Of a stretch of DNA of 64,000 nt, positions 53,929 to 64,000 are shown piece by piece. The stretch covers positions 124,001 to 188,000 of the forward strand of contig JAPTJF010000045.1 in the NCBI GenBank assembly GCA_029339195.1, given 5' to 3'. A program made the position numbers and the translations under genes. Origin of the DNA: Micractinium sp. NFX-FRZ. Taxonomy: Eukaryota; Chlorophyta; Trebouxiophyceae; Chlorellales; Chlorellaceae. How positions within the stretch are numbered: position 1 is the stretch's first letter; the number at the start of each line of letters is the position of its first letter. Under the pieces are notes generated by a model. It was not told where the DNA came from, ran no database searches, and was given only the letters and a program-made list of their open reading frames with translations.

Positions 53929-56900
53929 CTACATGCCTGCAGGAGCCGCCTGCGCGGACGCCTGCTCTGCCGCCCGCGCTGCCGCCGCCTGTGCCTTGGC
54001 CGCCGCCGCGGCCGCCTTGGCCGCCTCTGCGCCTCGCTGCTTCTTGGCTGCAGCCACGGCCGCCTCGGCGCTGCCCTCTGCGTACCGCAGGTACTTTTGC
54101 AGCTCGTAGCACTTGTGCTCCCACTCATACAGGCACATGTCCTCTGCCTCCAGCAGCTCCCTCACGCGGGCGCGGTTCTGGTGGCGCCCCTCCACCTCCC
54201 GGTGCGCCTGCCGGGCAGCCGCCAGCGCGGCCTCCTCGCTGCCCACCTCGTCCCATATGTATGCCTCCAGCCCAGGCGCCTTCTCCATGAGCGAGTAGTA
54301 GCTCATTCTCATGCCCTCCTCCGCCAGCTGGGCAGCCACGCGGTCCCAGCGCTGCCGCCGCGCTGTGAACGCCTGGAACGCCTGGCGGGCGTCTGCCAGC
54401 GCTGCCTCCTCGTCTCCCTCGCCGCTGCGTATGTAGTCACGCCAAGCGCTGTCCACCTGCTGGTAGAGGCCCAGGCCGTCAAAGGCAATCCCCTCTGCCG
54501 CCAGCCGCTGCGTGAGGCGTTTCTCACGAGCTTCGCGCTCATCTGCCAGCTGCTGCGCCTGCTGTGCAGCCGCCAGTGCCTGCTCCACGCTGCCCTCGCC
54601 ATCCTCGATCCACCTGCTGACACCCTCCTCCAAGTCGGGGCAGGAGCCCCTCAATCCATGGGCCCGTGCCAGGCTGAAGAAACGCTCACGCCGCTGCTCA
54701 CCCTGCTGCTGCTCCTGCTGCCGCTGCTGCTGCAGCTCCCGCGCGGCCTGCACCAGCGCCTCTGTGCTGCCCTCGCCCCGGTCAATGTAATCCTCCCACC
54801 CGGGCAGCTGCCAGCTGTAGTACTCCAGGCCCGCTTCCACCAGCAGCTGCTTGGCGCGGGTGCCGCGCTGCTCCTTGTCCTCCGCTGCCCGCGCCGCCGC
54901 TACCACCGCCTCTGCGCTGCCCTCGCCCCTCTGGACATATGCGTCCACACTTGGGTTGTTGGGGAAGTAGCCGAGGCCCTCTGCAAACAGCAGGTTCAGG
55001 ATGCGGATCCGCCGCTCCTCCCTGCCCTGCTGGTCCTGCTGCTCCTGCCGGATCGCGGCCACCGCCTCATCCAACCCCATCCTGCCGGCGCTGCGCAGGT
55101 AGCTCTGGGCTGCGCTGCTCGAGTGCCACGGCACCGCCAGCCCCTCTGTCTTGAGCCTGCATGGGGGGTATTACAAAGAAACACTGAACGTTGAACTCGG
55201 GGGAAGCTAAATGCGGGGTGGGAGGCAAGGGTGGGCAGGCAGGCAGGCAGGCAGGCCCAGGCGAGCAGGCAGGTTGGCGGGCGGGCGGGCAGGTGAGCAG
55301 GCAGGCCAGCGGGCAGGCAAGAAGGCGAGCAGGCACTGCAGGTGTGTGCGCGACAGCTCCCCCTCATACGCTTCAACTCAGTTGCTCACCGGGCCTGCAG
55401 TGCATCCCTGAGCAGCACGACCAGCTGCTCAGCCTCCCCTTGCTTCTTGAGCTGCTCTGCCACGCTGGCAGCGGTGCCGGTGCCGCGCTGCAGGGCCAAC
55501 AACCAGCAAGGGGGGAGCATGGGATTTGTTAGTAGGGGAATGTGAGAGACAAGCCGTCTCAAGGGTTTGGCATGGCCTGGAGACCAGCAAGCAGAGACCA
55601 GAAAGGAACTCCCACGGCGGGAGCGCTCTGCCCTGAGCCAAACCACGGCGCTGCTGCCAGGCCAGGCCAGGCCAGGCAGCAGCGAAGCGCACCACCAACG
55701 TGTGCTGCCCTTGCACAGGATTTAGGCACACGGCAGTCGATCAAGCAAGTGCCCGATACCTCCCTCCCTCCCTCAATCAAGTAATCACTGACCTTGATGA
55801 ATGCGTCAATCCCGGCCTGCTCAATTGGGTGCCGGTAGGAGGCCAGGCCTGCCAGTCCCTGCTGCTCCAGAGCGGCAGCCATCTGTGACCTGCAAACATT
55901 GGCGTGGAGTGTTGATGGTATGCTGCGCGTGCTGAGCTGAGCCATGGGTATCATACCATGATGGGAAGCAAGGTGCGCGGGTGAGTTGCAAGCCCAGGAA
56001 AACCGCTGGCCGCAACCCCTGCAGTGCGCCGGCGCTGTGCAGATGACATGCGCAGGGGCGGTGCTGTCATGGGCAGGGACAGCGTTGAGTGGATCATAAT
56101 TGAGGTGGGCGGGGCGGGCGCAGTACCACCCAGATAGCGCTCCAGGAACAGCAGCAGGCACAAGTCCCAAGGGCAGGCAGACGGTGCAAGCGTAAGGCAG
56201 ACAGGTGGCAGTAGCAGCGCCCGAGCCTGGCCCCCCACCTGCGCTGCTCCTGGCGCTGGCTGGCTGTGGCCTTTGCCTTCTGGTGCTTGGCAGCCGCCTG
56301 CAGCCGCGCCGCCTCCAGCCCTGCCGACGACCCAAACTTGCGGTGGGCCACCGCCAGTACGTCCAGCTTGTTGTACCTGCAGAGGGTGGGGTAGGTGGGG
56401 GCTGGCAGGCAGGGAGTGTGGGACGGGGAGGGAGCTGCGGGATGGCTGGGGAAGGGAGGGGGAGGGTGGGTTTTGCTGCCAGCGCCAGCGCCTCTAGCCC
56501 GCTGTGCATGCTGGGGGGCAGGATGAGGTGGGGTTTTGAGGGTGTGTGTGGGAAGAGGAACAGGTTTGGTCAGCAGCGCGCCAGCGCCTGCTGTGCCTGC
56601 CATGCAGCGTATGGCAAGGACATCTCTTCACGATATTTAAATTTCGGGGTCACCGCACGGCAGCTGCACCAGGTGCGGCAAAGAAGGACCACGGGCAAGT
56701 AGCTGTGGGCTGCAAGAGGGGGTGCGTGCAGCAGTCTCAGCACAGCACGCTCAGCTAGCACGCACAGCACAACACTGCACAGCACAGCATGCTCAAGCAC
56801 AGCATATCAAGGCACAACAGCGCAGCACAGCACTGCACAGCACAGCACAGCACAGCACAGCACAGCACAGCATGGGCGCTGTCACTCTGTGCTCACATCT

Positions 56901-58182
56901 TGACGGGCGCCGCGTTGCCCGGGCAGAGCGGGTTGGGGCGGGTGGTGTGCTGCAGGCCCTGCAGAGTGGGGTGGGAGGGAGTGGTGCACAGTGGGTGGGT
57001 GGGATTGGGGCACCTCATAAAGTATGGTGGGGTGGGGTGGGGTGCGGCACAGTGGTTGGGTAGGGAGAGGGGTGCTGTGCGGTGGGGTGGGCAGGGGTGG
57101 GGGCAGCGCATGAAAGGAATGGACATGCCGGGTGCGGCGTAACCACGAGCGCAAGCATGTGATCCCTGCATCGGGTCCAGACCGTGCCTCCCCACCTTCT
57201 GGCCCCTCCCCGTCTTCCCCTCCTCATCGGCCCCCTCCCCTCCTAGCCCCCAACCGCTAGTACTCTGCATCCAACACAACTCGCCTTGCACGTGCTTTCT
57301 TTTTGCTTGTGCAGCCTTCCCCATCCTAACCACCCCCCATCCTGTGCATGCATCCCTCCACCTTACCTCCAAGTCCTTCTTGGTCAGGCGGAAGCTGTTC
57401 TGTGCCCCCGTCTTGTTGCAGCACTCGGAGCGTGCTGGGTCAGAATGGATGGCCCGCCGCACTGCCGCCAGGGCTGCAGGGGGGCAGATCCCAGACCGGC
57501 AGGTTGGCTGGGTAGGCAGGCGGGAAGGCAGGTTGCAGGCGGCAGGGAAGCAGAAACACCCAGGCATAGGCAGCTGCATCATGCCTGACCCGGCTGAGTT
57601 CAACTTGTCTCCACTCACTGCTGCTGGCACCCGCAAGCGTGCCACCCCATAAGCCCTGCCTTTGCCTTCTCACCCTGCTGGGTGTCACCAGCGGCGCTGC
57701 AGGTGGGGTCACAGCGCAGGGCCAGCTGGCGCCACATTCCCGCCATGTCAGCGGTGCGGGCGCACAGGGCTGTGGCCAGGCTGGCGGCGTCCCGTGCCAC
57801 CAGGCTGACGGTGCGCAGCCCGTCTGGCTCCAGCAGAGCATCTGGAGGGCACAGAAGTTGTGGGAAACTCAGGTCAGATTCAGGTGAAGGACTGTGAAGA
57901 GGGCATGGTGGCTGCCCAAGCTGCCGGGAAGGTGCGCAGTGCACTGGCAGCGCAGCGCAGCGCAGCGGTCAAGGGTATGCAGCGCAGCGCAGTGTGCATA
58001 GCGCGGTGCCATAGCATGGCCTCTCCGGTCCCCTTACCGATGAGCGCAGGGCAGGCAAACAGCAGGGAAAGCACTTCTCCTCGCGAGCATGTGGCGACGT
58101 GCCCATCTGCCGCTGCTACCTTGCGCCGCTTGCCGCCGCCGCCGCCTGGCCGCAAAGGCGCCGCCACCGCTGGCGCCTCCAT
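53929..58182 (-). CDS. XPA-C-like domain protein with eight novel C-terminal repeats
   Basis: Eight exons in transcription order, 58182-58038, 57841-57674, 57473-57367, 56958-56897, 56376-56239, 55889-55793, 55487-55390 and 55156-53929, encode 680 residues. Residues 1-50 are basic (GGGGGKRRKV, a possible nuclear signal). Residues 49-104 resemble an F-box-like helical unit (DALLEPDGLRTVSLVARDAA to MWRQLALR). Residues about 125-180 (NSFRLTKKDLEGL, RPNP, PVKMYNKLDVLAVAHRKFG) match the C-terminal DNA-binding part of the XPA repair family (L..KDLD.L, NP.., MKLY). The zinc-finger half is missing. From about residue 205 on there are eight units of 50-60 residues with core (G/A)LxxY, Y(I/V)xxGEGSxEAxxAAAR, separated by Arg/Gln-rich linkers. 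No named repeat family fits. Role in DNA repair or ubiquitin ligation is conjecture. Confidence 0.8.
55229..55332 (-). repeat. (GCAGGCAG)n-rich simple sequence
   Basis: gcaggcag/gcgggcgg repeats in the last intron of the XPA-like gene, cctgcctg on the gene strand. Confidence 0.85.
56741..56875 (-). repeat. Long intronic pentamer tract (CTGTG on gene strand)
   Basis: About 130 bases of cagca pentamers, pure over the last 45 bases, in intron 4 of the XPA-like gene. On the gene strand it reads ctgtg. Confidence 0.9.
57946..57995 (-). repeat. Intronic pentamer tract (CTGCG on gene strand)
   Basis: Two blocks of gcagc/gcgca pentamers in intron 1 of the XPA-like gene. Confidence 0.75.
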
Positions 58183-58284
58183 CTCAAGCTCCTGTTCCTG
58201 CGATCCAGGCAGCGCGGGTATTCCAATCGATCGCGCGCCCTACGGGCGACAGAGCTAGTACTAGTAGCAGGCAGCAGCCACTCC

Positions 58285-58563
58285 TCACCCCGGCCGCGAT
58301 CGCTGGCGAGTGTGTACGCCAGTTGCTGCATCGCGGATATGCTGAATGCGTGTGCGTGCTAGAATGAATAACCGGGCAACAACACGATTCAATTGCCTGA
58401 TGCCGGCTGTGCCTAGCTGGCGTGCCCAGTTGGCGCCCTCCAGCTGCGCCCTCTGCTTCTGAACGCTACCGGGGAGGTACGCAGGATGTGCTACTGCCGC
58501 GGCGATCAGCCCACAGAGTGCAGCTAGCAGAGTTCCTCGGGTCACTGCAGGCTGGCGCGCCAT
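58285..58563 (-). CDS. Small ORF with one membrane span, uncertain
   Basis: A 92-residue frame starting MARQPAVTRGTLLAALCGLI. One hydrophobic stretch (LLAALCGLIAAAVAHPAYL) is followed by a basic, Gln/Arg-rich tail. Its span resembles that of the SMIM20-like candidate at 31927-32323 (CGLIAAA then a proline), but the tails are unrelated. It ends 102 bases upstream of the XPA-like start on the same strand. An ATG at 58599 would extend it by 12 residues. It could be a genuine microprotein, a 5' exon, or chance. Confidence 0.25.
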   Translation of the reverse strand: MARQPAVTRGTLLAALCGLIAAAVAHPAYLPGSVQKQRAQLEGANWARQLGTAGIRQLNRVVARLFILARTRIQHIRDAATGVHTRQRSRPG

Positions 58564-58599
58564 GGCAGTCGCCTGGCTCTTGCTCCAACTGAATGACAC

Positions 58600-59662
58600 T
58601 GGCGCTTAGGAAGGGCCATTGACATGCAGGACAACAACAGGCTGCAACCACAGGCTGCAACCACTGCCGCCGCCACTGCTGCCGCCCACACTGAACCACT
58701 GCTGCAGCGTCTGCATCACCCTGCATCGTACCCAACACCTGAACGCCCTCTGCACTGCTGGGCATGATGCTGGCATGAGAATCTGTACTACCAACTGGGC
58801 TTCAGAGGTGTGTATGTCTCGCGGAGGCCTACGGCACTGCTGCCCATGTGCAGGAGGGATGACGGTCCCGCTCGACCGCGCTGCTGCCCGCACGGCTGCA
58901 CGCTCAGCAGCCCACGGTGCCATGAGCCTGCGGCTGGGCAACCTTCGCGCCTCGTCAAATGCGCTGGAAGTGGCGGTCATGCACGTCAGCGGCTGCCCTG
59001 CTTCCGTGCAGCATCCTGCCCGTGCAGCCATCCTGCCCCTGTGGGTTGTTAAGGCAGCCAGTGTGAGCTGCTGCAGCCCCACTCCTTGGCAAGCTACTTC
59101 ACACTCCATTTCCGTTCCGTCTCTCCTGCTGCTGATGCGTGTCAAGAGGTGGAGATGGCAGTTGTGGAAGCTGTGTGGGTGAGCTTGAGCTGCACCTCTC
59201 GGCCGCCTGTGGAATTGGCAGCATAGCAAGCTGCTCAGGAGCCAGCTGTTGCCAGAAGGGGCGCGGCAGCAGGGAGGCCAACAGGGAGGGCAGCGCAACT
59301 GTCCGACAGCAAGCAGGGCTGCCAGCGCAGGCGGTGTCTAGGCAGCAACCCCACCCCTGCTGCGCCAGGTGGGGTAACTTGCACGCGTTGGTGGGTAACT
59401 TGGTTTGCCCTGCCCTGCTGTGCCTGCTGCGCCTGCCTGCCTGCCCGGGTCGCCTGCCGTCAGTCGCCCTGCCTGCCTGCCCACCTGCCCACCTTCTCTC
59501 GGCCTGCTCGCCTGCTCGCACACCCGCCTGAGGGCACGGCAAGCACTTGGTCTGTTCTAAGTGGTTCATATTGTCGGCTGGCTGTTGTTGTTGGATCAAA
59601 GCTAAAAGCAGGCGATGATGCAATGCAAGTGAGACATGTGCATATGGCATAAGTGCAAGAGG

Positions 59663-59700
<38 letters not shown>

Positions 59701-59921
59701 CAGCCAAGACGTGTGAAAGAACTCAAAGCTGCTTTTCTGAGTTGGGAGCTAGGCTCGAAAGCAGGCGAAGAGAGTGGTCGAGACGAAACGGACAGACACC
59801 GAGAAACACAAAGCAAAGCACGAGGTGGTGCTCCCAGAGTGCGGCAGAAACATTTAGCAGAAGCAAGCCTGGGCCTGCATTGAGGGCAGCACTGATTGTA
59901 GCCGCACCAGCTGCCTCACTC
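58600..59921. other. Unassigned 1.3 kb between small ORF and MYND-B
   Basis: Open frames of 187 residues (+, 58619-59182) and 230 residues (-, 58606-59298) overlap here. Neither has a recognisable domain, and both are Cys/Arg/Pro-skewed as expected of GC-rich noncoding DNA. The right half is the 3' region of MYND-B. No gene is called. Confidence 0.4.
59667..59699. repeat. (GT)16 microsatellite
   Basis: An uninterrupted gt dinucleotide run of about 33 bases downstream of MYND-B. Confidence 0.97.
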
Positions 59922-62900
59922 CTACTGCTGTGCCTGCTGCGCCTGGCGCTCTGCCGCCAGTGCCGCGCACACGCGCCTGTGGCCTGCCGTTCCCCTCCAG
60001 TCAGCGTGCGAGCAGGCCGTGCCGCAGTACCGAACTGCCTTGCAGCCAGAGCAGCGCAGGCTGCCAGGCTCCCGCCCCGCTGCCCCGGCCTGCAGCGCTG
60101 AGCCTGCCTCCAGGTTGGCGCAGCGCAGGTAGGCGCACCCGCGGGCAGCGGCCACGTGTGCCATCTCCAGCCGTGCTGCCTCCTGCTGCTCCGGCTGCGC
60201 CCAGTGCTGCTGCAGCAGGCGTGCCACTGCCAGGGCTGCCTCCTGAACCTCGGCTGCGCTGCCACTAGCCCGCCACGCTACGGTCGCTGTGAATCGACCA
60301 AACATAGGTGCCTGCACTGGCAGGCACGCCTCCAGCTGCACAGCTGCAGCCTGAAGCTGCTGGCCTAGTGCGCTGGCGCCGCCGGTTAGGTCCTCTGAGC
60401 TCCGCAGAGTGGCGGCAACCTCGCGTGCACGGGTGCTCAGGTGGAGAAGCGCCATGGCATGCCAGCACGCCAGCTCGCGGCCAGTCGACTGCACAACACA
60501 TGGTGGGGGCGGCTCATGTTTGGTAGGCATCTGTGGGCAATGGCTGCTGACTGGGTGGAGCAATGGGCTGCAAATGGGGTGCTTCAGAGGCGGGGTCTGA
60601 CCTGGTCATAGCTGGCAGCCTGGGGCTGGTTGGCCACCTCAGCATGCTGCTGGCCTCGCCACTCCGCCAGCGCAGCAAAGCCAGCGTCTAGGGTGCCCGC
60701 GAGCAGGAGGGCTGCGCACAGGCGGGCTGACCGGCCAGCCGCCCACCACACCAGCTCTAAGATGCCAAGCTTCTGCCAAGGAGACAGGCCACCTGCCCGC
60801 TGCATGGGCGTATGGGGCGCACGGCGTTCGGCAAGCCTGGTTGACAGCAGTAGCACCACCTGTGCAGCATGTTCAGCAGGCTGCCCTGCGACTCGTATGC
60901 AGGCTTGTAGTACCAACTACAGCTTTACAGCTGTCAGCGCGAGAGGAAGTGCAAAGCCATGGGCCGGCAGCAAGTGGGCAAGCACTTGCTGTGCCACACC
61001 CACCCCCATGCCACGACTCTGCCGCCCCCCTTGCACACCCACCGGGAGATGCACCGCCGCGTGGAGCTCCCGCAGCAAGGCGGGCACCAGCTGAGCTGCA
61101 GTTGCCTGCTCTGCAACCCATGCCAGGCCTACCGCCAGGTCATAAGCATCGCCCGGATCCTGGCTTCCCGCGCAGAGTTGAACCACACGGCAGCCCACTC
61201 GGCTGGACGCCAGCTGCACTGCCTCCCAGTGGGCAGCCACGGCCGCTCGGAACTGCCTGCGGAGCATGCCCACCGCAAGCAAGCAAGGACGTCTGCCGCC
61301 TTGCAAGTCACACGCATGCACACTTGGCTTGGATGCGGCCCACTGTGTGCGGCCATGGTGTGCAGAACTGGGCCGCTGGCAGTCCCCCCGGATGCTCACC
61401 TTGTCCGCAGCCCCTTTGAGTCCCTGAGAGGCCACACCAGCTCGCGCACCAGCTGCAAAGCGTGGCCTGAGAGTACTGCTGCACCCTGCCAGCCTAGGAG
61501 CAGGTTGAAGCAGCGGCGCTCCTCGAGGGCGAGCCAGTGAGCCAGCCTGCATGTGCGGGCATGCAACTGGAGAGCCGCCGGGGCCTGCGCCGCCAGTGCT
61601 GCCCGCTGCTCGGGTGGCGCGTCACCCTGGCTGCGCAGGAAAGGTAAGGCGTTGTCAGCTGCTGCAGCAAACACGTTGATGATGCTCACCACTGCACACG
61701 CCGCGTATGCCTCGCGCTGCAGCTGGGGCTGCTGTGGCAGGCTATCCTCAGCTGCACGCGTCGCCTGCCCGTGCACCTCGCTCAGGTCCCCGCCCTCTGG
61801 CATGTGGCGCTCCAGCTGCGGCAGCAGGCGCAGGGCTGCGTCCGCCGCCGCCAGCGCCACGCCCAGCTGCTCGGCGCTGGCTACTTGCATGCCCAGGTGG
61901 CAAAAGGTGGCCAGCGCCTCTCTGAGCACGTGGAGATTGGCGGGCAGTTGCGGCCGCAGGCACGGCTCAGCTAGCAGGTGCTTCCACGCCGCAGCCAATC
62001 TGGGGAAGACACGCCAGCTGGCGTGCAACGCTGCCTGCCGTGCGTCCTGCTGCACACCCTGCCAGAACTCTGAAGTCTGCACCAAAGACAGCAGGGTGGT
62101 CGCTCCCTGCCACACTCGAAGTTGATGGAAGGGCGGCACCTCAGCGGGAGTGAGGCACTCGATTAGCAAGCCTTCCACGAGGCTCGTGGCCAGCTGGAAC
62201 ATGGCTGTGAACTGCTGCCGCTGCTGCCGCAGCGTCTGCAGCATGCCTGAACTCAAGGTTCTGCTGAATGTGAGCTGCAGGCAGCCATCCAGACACGCCC
62301 AATCAGGGCGGTAGTGGCGGTCATGCTGTGCCTGCTGCACTTCTCGGGTCGTAGCGACCCTTGGCGCCACCATCTGCAACGTGCAGAACAGCACGTCCAC
62401 CAGCCGCTGCTGTAAGCCACCGTCCTCTTGAACTGCCGCATGCAGGGGTGCGCAGGCCCCGTCCTCTCGACGCAGTAGGAGAGCGCTGGCCACCAGGGCG
62501 TGTGTCCGAAGGTCCACATATGTGCGGTGCTCCGGTGCCGCCGCTAGTGCGTCAGTCAGCGCTGCCAGCCAGCGCACGGCAGTTGCAGGGGCTAGCACCG
62601 CGTCGACAGCTGCCGCTGAGGGAGAGTCTGCCGCTGCGGCCCCATCAAGGGAGGCAGTGAGCACTAGGAAGGCTGTTTGGATATGACTTGACACGGCGGG
62701 GTAGCGCTGCGCCCAGGAAGCCGCGGCAGTGCTTGCTAGCGCCAGCTGCCCGCTGCCCAGCAGCAGCGCTATGCCAGACAGCAGGCCCTCGCGGTCGGCT
62801 GCTGTGCGTGGGCAGCGCAAGGCCGCAGCGGCGGCTGCTTGCAGGCAGCACATCCCAGAAGCTAGGTGGACCCCCACGTGGGTGATTCCGCCGGGGCGGC

Positions 62901-63258
62901 GCTGCGCGGCCCGCTGCACCTGCCCATCCAGAACAGCCAGCAGCCGCCCCAGCTGGCCGGTCTGTCTGCAAGGCACGGGATGAGAAGGGCAGTGCATCAA
63001 GTCCAAGTAGAGGTGTGCCCTGAGCTCTGCGGGCACTCGCAGCACCTGAGCAGGCGCGGCGGCGGCGCCTCACCTGGCCAGCCGTGCAGCTTCGGCAGTA
63101 GCCTCCTCCACTGCTGCTGGCTCGCTGTTGTGCATCTCGTTCACCGTGGCCCTCAAAGAATAGGCCGCCTGCTGCAGCTCCGCTGCTGGCGGCAGGGCCC
63201 CGGGGTGGCGCTGCAGCAGCGCCAGCAGCGGCTCCAGGGCGCCAGACACACGCTCCAT
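59922..63258 (-). CDS. MYND zinc-finger protein B
   Basis: Five exons in transcription order, 63258-63074, 62965-61400, 61256-61043, 60799-60602 and 60488-59922, encode 909 residues. It is paralogous to MYND-A throughout: ERVSGALEPLLALLQRHPGA at the N-terminus, AADREGLLSGIALLLGSG, AVRWLAALTDAL, AAHWEAVQLASSR and LCAALLLAGTLDAGFAAL. The C-terminal MYND block (SLRCSGCKAVRYCGTACSHA to HRRVC) is almost identical to A. Identity is moderate over the first 800 residues, then jumps for the last 100. All introns are GT-AG. Intron 3 contains a stop in frame, unlike that of A. The helical N-terminal part has no named domain. Confidence 0.85.
59930..60235 (-). repeat. Inverted repeat arm B (MYND 3' coding end)
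   Basis: Counterpart of 53190-53505 on the opposite strand, about 94-95 percent identical by eye, with 6.4 kb between arms. Confidence 0.9.
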
Positions 63259-64000
63259 GGCCCCTCTGACAAGACTGGGCGGACGCACAGAAGGTGCCAA
63301 CGCGTCCAAGACGGGCTGCCGGGCAGGCTTGGCGCTCAGCTAAGGCTGCTGCAGGCGAGACCCTCACGTTCAATCAACTATTTTGGGGGGCATAGGAGGC
63401 GCACGGCGTATCCAGACAGAGCGGCACACAGGGCCATGGCGGCCCCGCTGTCCCCGGACCTGCCGCCCCGACCCATGCATCCCATCCCTCTAAACAGGCG
63501 AGGTGGGGCACCTCTTTGAAGGCTATCAACAAGTAGGAGGAGCAGTGACGAGTCAGCTGCAGGTCACTGTGCTGCATCCGTGAGTGAGCGGTGCCGGCTG
63601 CCCATAGTCGAACACGCATGAATGAAGGCGGCGTGCATGAGGTGCCCGCCCCAGCCGCCTCGCTGCCCCAAGCTCCCAGCCCGGCCAGCAAGCCCGGGGC
63701 GGTGGGCCTGCATCCCAGTTCAAGCGCCGTGCTCGCTGTCTCTCCTCACTGTGCAGTCTCGAGAGGAGGTATTCATTATTGAATATAACAGCTGCTACAA
63801 TTTGAACGTCATTGCAGGTCAGGTCAGTCAGCATATCACTTTAGGAGGAAATCAGAGGCAAGCGGGTGAGGTCATTATGATGTGGCAGTATCGCCAAGCG
63901 CAGCCGTGGCTCAGCCGCTCCCCCTTGTCGATGGCACCGCCCAGCGCGAGCGTGCTGCGCTCCACAGCACGCGCAGCCACCAAGGCAGCAGCTCGCTCGA
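63259..64000. other. Upstream region of MYND-B to window end
   Basis: Presumed promoter of MYND-B and unassigned sequence. No supported gene reaches the window edge. Confidence 0.5.

Overview
The window is nuclear DNA of a green alga, most likely a Chlorella-clade trebouxiophyte. The evidence is very high GC, dense short introns (about 108 in 15 spliced genes, nearly all GT-AG with a tgcag-type acceptor), TGTAA motifs in several 3' regions, and plant-type proteins: a PATROL1/DUF810 protein, a plant-like CSN6, a DUF760 plastid protein and a thylakoid-lumen protein. There is no sign of bacterial, viral or organellar DNA, and I saw no tRNA, rRNA, CRISPR array or intact transposon. All exon models were assembled by eye and keep an open frame across every junction.

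Layout. 0.3-9.9 kb: PATROL1-like MUN-domain secretion factor (+, 24 exons). 10.5-14.0 kb: COP9 signalosome subunit 6 (-), divergent from a Tat-type thylakoid-lumen protein (+, 14.4-16.6). 17.3-22.3 kb: autophagy protein ATG16 (+). 22.8-23.9 kb: small plastid membrane protein (-), divergent from a PAM2-motif disordered protein (+, 24.2-27.0). 27.8-29.1 kb: two related small ORFs (-). 29.4-31.7 kb: TauE/SafE-type anion exporter (-). 31.9-32.3 kb: possible SMIM20-like microprotein (-). 32.6-34.8 kb: helicase-like protein with only the second RecA domain (+). 35.6-38.6 kb: secreted CxxC-rich protein (+). 39.7-41.3 kb: Ala-rich tail-anchored protein (-). 41.9-45.3 kb: DUF760 plastid protein (+). 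46.2-49.4 kb: LEA-like protein (+). 50.1-53.5 kb: MYND protein A (+). 53.9-58.2 kb: XPA-C-like protein with eight novel repeats (-). 59.9-63.3 kb: MYND protein B (-), an inverted paralogue of A.

The genes are ordinary housekeeping and regulatory loci rather than one pathway. The unusual signal is in gene structure. Many introns hold short decayed copies of the adjoining exon edge, splice site included, usually 80-200 bases from the original (called exon echoes below; more than 20 copies in 8 genes). CTGTG/CTGCG pentamer tracts lie in introns, always on the sense strand of the host gene. Six of the 108 introns use GC donors. The two MYND genes are diverged over most of their length but nearly identical over the last 300 coding bases, which suggests gene conversion across a 6.4 kb inverted arrangement.
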